DNA from: JAFECT01 sp035551675
Lineage (GTDB): Bacteria > Pseudomonadota > Alphaproteobacteria > Caulobacterales > Caulobacteraceae
Assembly: GCA_035551675.1 (NCBI GenBank)
Contig: DASZMV010000093.1
Location: forward strand, 14,899-78,898
Reading direction: 5' to 3'
Length of the DNA stretch: 64,000 bases
In this document: positions 60,930 through 64,000 of the stretch, one piece after another
Layout of the letters: each line of letters opens with the position of its first letter
How positions within the stretch are numbered: the first letter of the stretch is position 1
Notes under the pieces: model-generated
What the model saw: only the letters and a program-made list of their open reading frames with translations
Told to the model about the DNA's origin: nothing
The model's database searches: none
Made by a program: the position numbers and the translations under genes

Positions 60930-61384
60930 TCGTGCGGTGCTTTCGGTAAGGCCAAGTCGGGTCTGGACGACCTCAGTATGTCCAGCAGCTTCTGGATGTC
61001 AGCGATTTCAAAATGTTTCAGCGACACACCGATCAAGTCCTTGCCGTGCCCATAGATGGCCAGCCGGCGAAACGCATGTCCGCTTAGCGCACCCGAAATA
61101 CTGGATTCTTTCTCAACGCGCACGATGTCGGAGACGGGGATACGCTTGCGGAGACCCGCGCCACGCTGAATCACCTCGCCACCTTCGACAGATACTCCGT
61201 ACGCGCGCTGGGTCCAAAGGAGATATGCTGAAAGCAGGATAACCGCGAGCGCGCCCCAGAGAACATTCAGGTCGGCCGTCATGGCATATATAAAGGCCAA
61301 GGCGCCAAGCGCGATAGCGGGACCGGCGAGCACCGAAAGCGTCGGCCATGACGTCTTGCGCAGGCGAAAGACGGCCGATGACAT
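60926..61384 (-). CDS. Small membrane protein inserted between paaB and paaC (PH-like domain)
   Basis: A 152-residue protein with two N-terminal helices (VLAGPAIALGALAFIYAM, VLWGALAVILLSAYLLW) and a cytoplasmic region (SVEGGEVIQRGAGLRKRIPV, SDIVRVEKESSISG, DLIGVSLKHFEIADIQKLLD) like the short bacterial PH domains. Paa operons normally run paaA-B-C without such a gene. It overlaps paaB by one base (TGATG) and paaC by ATG/TGA, so it is a fixed part of the operon. No function is known; anchoring the epoxidase at the membrane is possible. Confidence 0.75.
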   Translation of the reverse strand: MSSAVFRLRKTSWPTLSVLAGPAIALGALAFIYAMTADLNVLWGALAVILLSAYLLWTQRAYGVSVEGGEVIQRGAGLRKRIPVSDIVRVEKESSISGALSGHAFRRLAIYGHGKDLIGVSLKHFEIADIQKLLDILRSSRPDLALPKAPHE

Positions 61385-61677
61385 CAGATGTGCTTCACGT
61401 TGTCGGGGATCGTGTAGAAGGTCGGGTGGCGATAGACCTTATCCTCGGCCGGCTCGAACATCGGCCCCGCCTGCGCCGGATCGGAGGCGGTGATCGCGCT
61501 CGACGGCACGACCCAGAGGCTCACGCCTTCCATGCGCCGCGTATAGGTGTCGCGCGCGCCCTCCACCGCCATCGCGGCGTCGGCGGCATGCACGCTGCCC
61601 ACATGCCGGTGCGACAGGCCGTTCCTCGCCCGCACGAACACTTCCCAGAGCGGCCACTCGTGTTTCGGATCGCTCAC
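61384..61677 (-). CDS. paaB: Phenylacetyl-CoA epoxidase small subunit PaaB
   Basis: A 97-residue protein: SDPKHEWPLWEVFVRARNGL, HRHVGSVHAADAAMAVEGAR, DTYTRRMEGVSLWVVPSSAI. PaaB is a small subunit that bridges PaaA-PaaC complexes. The GTG at 61677 overlaps the paaA stop (GTGA), and its length matches the family; a longer frame to 61734 lies within paaA. Confidence 0.93.
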   Translation of the reverse strand: MSDPKHEWPLWEVFVRARNGLSHRHVGSVHAADAAMAVEGARDTYTRRMEGVSLWVVPSSAITASDPAQAGPMFEPAEDKVYRHPTFYTIPDNVKHI

Positions 61678-62684
61678 GCCGCGGCCCTCCGCGAACGTTT
61701 CTCGGCGTGGGCCAGAGCCGCGTCGCGCACCCACTTGCCGTCTACCCAGGCGTCCACGCGCGCCTTCATCCGCTCCTTGGCGACCGGGCCTTCACCCCGC
61801 ACCACGGCGTAGAACTCTTCCCAATCGATCAGGCCGAAATCGTAGCCGCCCTTGGCCTCGTTCCACCTCAGGTCATCGTCCGGCACGGTAAGACCGAGCG
61901 CCGTCGCCTGCGGCACGGTCACGTCGACGAACTTCTGGCGCAGCTCGTCGTTGGTGTCGCGCTTGATGCGCCAGCGCATGGACTGGGCCGTGTTGGGGGA
62001 GTTCTCGTCCGGGGGCCCGAACATCATCAAGGACGGCCACCACCAGCGGTCGAGCGCATCCTGCGCCATGCGCTTCTGGTCTTCCGTCCCGGCGCTGAGC
62101 GCCATCATGATCTCGTAGCCCTGGCGCTGGTGGAAACTCTCTTCCTTGCACACCCGCACCATCGCCCGCGCGTAGGGCCCGTAGGACGTCCGCTGCAACG
62201 GCACCTGGTTCATGATCGCGGCGCCGTCGACCAGCCAGCCGATGGCGCCCATGTCGGCCCAGGTCAGGGTCGGATAGTTGAAGATGGTCGAATACTTCGC
62301 CTTGCCCGAATGCAGCGCCTCGACCATCTCGTCGCGCGACGTGCCCAGCGTCTCGGCCGCGCAGTAGAGGTAGAGCCCGTGGCCGCCCTCGTCCTGCACC
62401 TTGGCCAGCAGCACCATCTTGCGCCGCAGCGACGGCGCACGGCCGATCCAGTTGCCCTCGGGCAGCATGCCCACAATCTCGGAATGGGCGTGTTGCGAGA
62501 TCTGGCGGATCAGGGTCCGGCGATAGGCCTCGGGCATCCAGTCCTTGGGCTCAATGAAGTCGTCCGCCGCCACCCGCGCCTCAAAGGCCTCCAGCAGCGC
62601 CGGATCCTCGGTCGAGGCGACGGCGGCCTTGGCCCCATCCTTACTTTTCGGGCCCGGCTGGTTCTGAAGCTCGGTCGTGTACAC
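61674..62684 (-). CDS. paaA: Phenylacetyl-CoA epoxidase catalytic subunit PaaA
   Basis: A 336-residue diiron oxygenase that epoxidises the ring of phenylacetyl-CoA. It has the ligand helices as seen in QDEGGHGLYLYCAAETLGTS and CKEESFHQRQGYEIMMALSA, and WMPEAYRRTLIRQISQHAHS. GTG 62684 (VYTTELQNQ) with GGGAG 7 bases upstream is preferred; the frame to 62738 would start inside the operator. It heads the operon A-B-membrane protein-C-D-E. Confidence 0.94.
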   Translation of the reverse strand: MYTTELQNQPGPKSKDGAKAAVASTEDPALLEAFEARVAADDFIEPKDWMPEAYRRTLIRQISQHAHSEIVGMLPEGNWIGRAPSLRRKMVLLAKVQDEGGHGLYLYCAAETLGTSRDEMVEALHSGKAKYSTIFNYPTLTWADMGAIGWLVDGAAIMNQVPLQRTSYGPYARAMVRVCKEESFHQRQGYEIMMALSAGTEDQKRMAQDALDRWWWPSLMMFGPPDENSPNTAQSMRWRIKRDTNDELRQKFVDVTVPQATALGLTVPDDDLRWNEAKGGYDFGLIDWEEFYAVVRGEGPVAKERMKARVDAWVDGKWVRDAALAHAEKRSRRAAA

Positions 62685-62717
62685 GCGCGGACTCCCAATC
62701 TGAGCCCGGATTATAGA

Positions 62718-62745
62718 ATTAATCGACCGATCGGTCAATTAATTC
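62718..62745. promoter_or_regulatory. TetR/PaaR-type operator upstream of paaA
   Basis: ATTAATCGACCGATCGGTCA then ATTAATT is an AT-flanked palindrome with the core GACCGATCGGTC (62725-62736). It lies 34-61 bp upstream of paaA. PaaR is the known TetR-family repressor of such operons in other proteobacteria; no tetR gene is seen within the window. The core ACCGATCGGT recurs at 53979-54000. Confidence 0.7.
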
Positions 62746-63215
62746 GGCCAAGGCTTTGGCCGGGTCCAGAGCCTGATCACGATGCTGATCAGCATGGCGC
62801 AGAAGGCGAACAGGCCAGCCAGAGCCAGGAAATAGCCGGTGCTGCCGATCAGGTTGAGGACCCGGAAGGCGCCCATGAGCCCGGCCACGGGCGCCCCGGC
62901 CAGGACGATCCGGAACACGATCGCGGGGATCAGGTAGATCGCGACCGCCCCCGACAGGATCAGCCCCAGGTGCGCCCACGCCAGCCAGCGGCGGTAGGCG
63001 AGCTGCAGCCACGCGTCGATGATCCAGGCCGCGGCCGTGAACACCCCGAGCGGCGCCAGCAACGCGCCCGCCCGCGATGGCGAGTAGACCATGAACACCG
63101 TCGTGTGACCCGCAGGCGTCGGCGGCGGCAACAGCGGCGTCACGATCGCCCATGCCGCCGTGAACACCAAGGCGCCGAGCCAGATCAGCGGAACGATGAA
63201 GCGGCGCCGGTTCAC
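62739..63215 (-). CDS. Four-helix membrane protein of unknown function
   Basis: A 158-residue protein with four hydrophobic helices: FIVPLIWLGALVFTAAWAIV, LLAPLGVFTAAAWIIDAWLQ, LILSGAVAIYLIPAIVFRIV and YFLALAGLFAFCAMLISIVI. No family is recognised. The GTG at 63215 overlaps the stop of the next gene (GTGA). Its stop codon lies in the paaA operator. It is transcribed in the same direction as paa and probably belongs to a short operon with the secreted protein at 63212. Confidence 0.7.
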   Translation of the reverse strand: MNRRRFIVPLIWLGALVFTAAWAIVTPLLPPPTPAGHTTVFMVYSPSRAGALLAPLGVFTAAAWIIDAWLQLAYRRWLAWAHLGLILSGAVAIYLIPAIVFRIVLAGAPVAGLMGAFRVLNLIGSTGYFLALAGLFAFCAMLISIVIRLWTRPKPWPN

Positions 63216-63811
63216 TCGATATCCGCACCGTTCCACAACAGCTCGGCGACCTGGCCGGTGAGGCCCGAGGGCGAACAGTGCTGAGCGGCGCTGCGGCGGC
63301 CTTGCGGAACCAGCGCCTCGAGATGCATTTCGATCGCCTCCGGACACGCCGCGTCGGCCGGCTGGGTCGAGAGGTCGGTGGGCTCGGCCCAGAAACAGGC
63401 GTCGGCCAAGATGACATCGAGGTTGTGCGCGCGGTCGGGTCGCAGGGTGACCTTGCGCGAAACGGCCTTGCCGCCGCGGCTGTCGGCGATCGAAAGCTTC
63501 CAGGCGCCGCCCGCTTTCTCGGCGATGACGCTGACCGTGCGGCCGTCGGTGACGTCCGTGCAGAACACGTGCACGCTGGGTCCGGCGATCGGATGGCTGT
63601 CGCCAGCGGCCGCGCGCAGCGCATCCTCGTTCGCGGCCGGATAGTCCACCGGCGCCCAGGACGAGGCGGGCAGGCTCTCGACATGCGCCGACGCCATCTC
63701 GGGACAGTGCGCCGAAGCCGTCGCCGACGGCTCGGGCATGACGCCCCCGGCATAGGCGGGCGCAACCGGCCCCAGGACGAGTGCAGCAGCACAGACGACG
63801 CGTACGAGCAT
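63212..63811 (-). CDS. Secreted protein of unknown function
   Basis: A 199-residue exported protein: leader MLVRVVCAAALVLGPVAPAY cleaved near AYAGG, then a beta-rich body with an even number of Cys (SAHCPEMAS, VFCTDVTDG, DACFWAEP, DAACPEAIE, AQHCSPSG). The pattern GAWKLSIADSRGGKAVSRKV suggests a beta sandwich. No family is recognised. The ATG at 63811 precedes the thiolase gene by 62 bp, and its end overlaps the membrane protein gene. Confidence 0.68.
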   Translation of the reverse strand: MLVRVVCAAALVLGPVAPAYAGGVMPEPSATASAHCPEMASAHVESLPASSWAPVDYPAANEDALRAAAGDSHPIAGPSVHVFCTDVTDGRTVSVIAEKAGGAWKLSIADSRGGKAVSRKVTLRPDRAHNLDVILADACFWAEPTDLSTQPADAACPEAIEMHLEALVPQGRRSAAQHCSPSGLTGQVAELLWNGADIE

Positions 63812-63873
63812 GGCGGCCTCCCTAAACCAATGAGGGAGGATGGACCGCAAAGCTGGGCGAAATTGTGGGCGGA

Positions 63874-64000
63874 TCAGACGCGCTCCAGGATGGTCGCGAT
63901 CCCCTGCCCCACGCCGATGCACATGGTGCAGAGCGCGTAGCGGGCCTTCTCACGCTGGAGCTCCTCGGTCGCGGTCAGCGCCAGGCGGGCGCCGCTCATG
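63874..64000 (-). CDS. Acetyl-CoA acetyltransferase/thiolase, partial (C-terminal end only)
   Basis: The minus-strand frame ends LQREKARYALCTMCIGVGQG-IATILERV and runs off the right edge. The ALCTMCIGVGQG block, containing the second catalytic Cys, is the hallmark of thiolase C-termini. Near the paa genes a beta-ketoadipyl- or acetyl-CoA thiolase (PaaJ-like) would be fitting, but the specificity cannot be read from about 42 residues. Confidence 0.85.
   Translation of the reverse strand, partial: MSGARLALTATEELQREKARYALCTMCIGVGQGIATILERV

Noticed and set aside
62719..63792. 357-codon minus-strand frame across two small genes near the right end
   Set aside because: It is Arg/Ser/Pro-rich out of frame. 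The overlapping pair with a signal peptide, four membrane helices and a GTGA junction explains the region better.

Overview
The window is high-GC, densely packed DNA from an alphaproteobacterium. The Cpa/Tad pilus gene order (flp, cpaB, cpaC, small lipoprotein, cpaE, cpaF, tadB, tadC, TPR genes, cpaA), a TTAA-N7-TTAA CtrA-type box, many ATGA/GTGA start-stop overlaps and a complete aerobic phenylacetate set all fit. Caulobacterales or a relative such as Micropepsales/Rhizomicrobium is the best guess; the genus cannot be fixed from the sequence alone. No tRNA, rRNA, CRISPR array, intact insertion sequence or replication origin was seen.

Layout. 1-5.1 kb: partial tannase-family esterase, a methyltransferase and GT2 glycosyltransferase pair, an STT3-like membrane protein and an XRE regulator. 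5.2-18.5 kb: a full Tad/Cpa pilus machine on the minus strand, with two CpaF ATPases and a CPBP protease. 18.5-23.4 kb: a lipid/ABC-transport module (PAP2 protein, ABC-2 permease, isoprenylcysteine-methyltransferase-like protein, ABC ATPase, frameshifted sterol-desaturase-like gene). 23.4-27.6 kb: TadE-TadE-TadG plus a duplicated TadG. 27.8-29 kb: degenerate rhodanese and a LuxR-type regulator. 29.2-38.6 kb: a plus-strand archaic (Csu-like) chaperone-usher operon with eight spore-coat-U-type subunits, chaperone, usher and putative tip adhesin. 38.7-44 kb: orphan pilin-like gene, a second TadE-TadE-TadG set and a TadE-TadG(VWA) pair. 44.2-48.6 kb: a second LuxR paralogue and a CHASE2 / small secreted protein / M48 protease operon. 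48.7-53.4 kb: glutathione transferase and a compact molybdenum cofactor operon (moaD, moaE, moaB, moaC, moeA, moaA). 53.4-57.3 kb: SnoaL-like protein, membrane dipeptidase, two DUF1993 proteins and a secreted protein. 57.3-64 kb: hisC-like aminotransferase and the phenylacetyl-CoA epoxidase genes paaE, D, C, B, A with an extra membrane protein inserted, then two small envelope proteins and the end of a thiolase.

How the parts fit. From about 5 to 44 kb this looks like a surface-attachment island: one Flp pilus machine, several alternative minor-pilin sets and one archaic chaperone-usher fibre. A recurring imperfect palindrome of about 19 bp (roughly ATACCYA-N5-GGG-N-AT) lies in most promoter gaps of the island, including those of flp, both upstream TadG genes, the chaperone-usher operon, the downstream TadG set, both LuxR paralogues and the XRE gene. 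I infer that one or both LuxR paralogues bind it and coordinate the two fibre systems. This is the strongest candidate for an undescribed regulatory system here.
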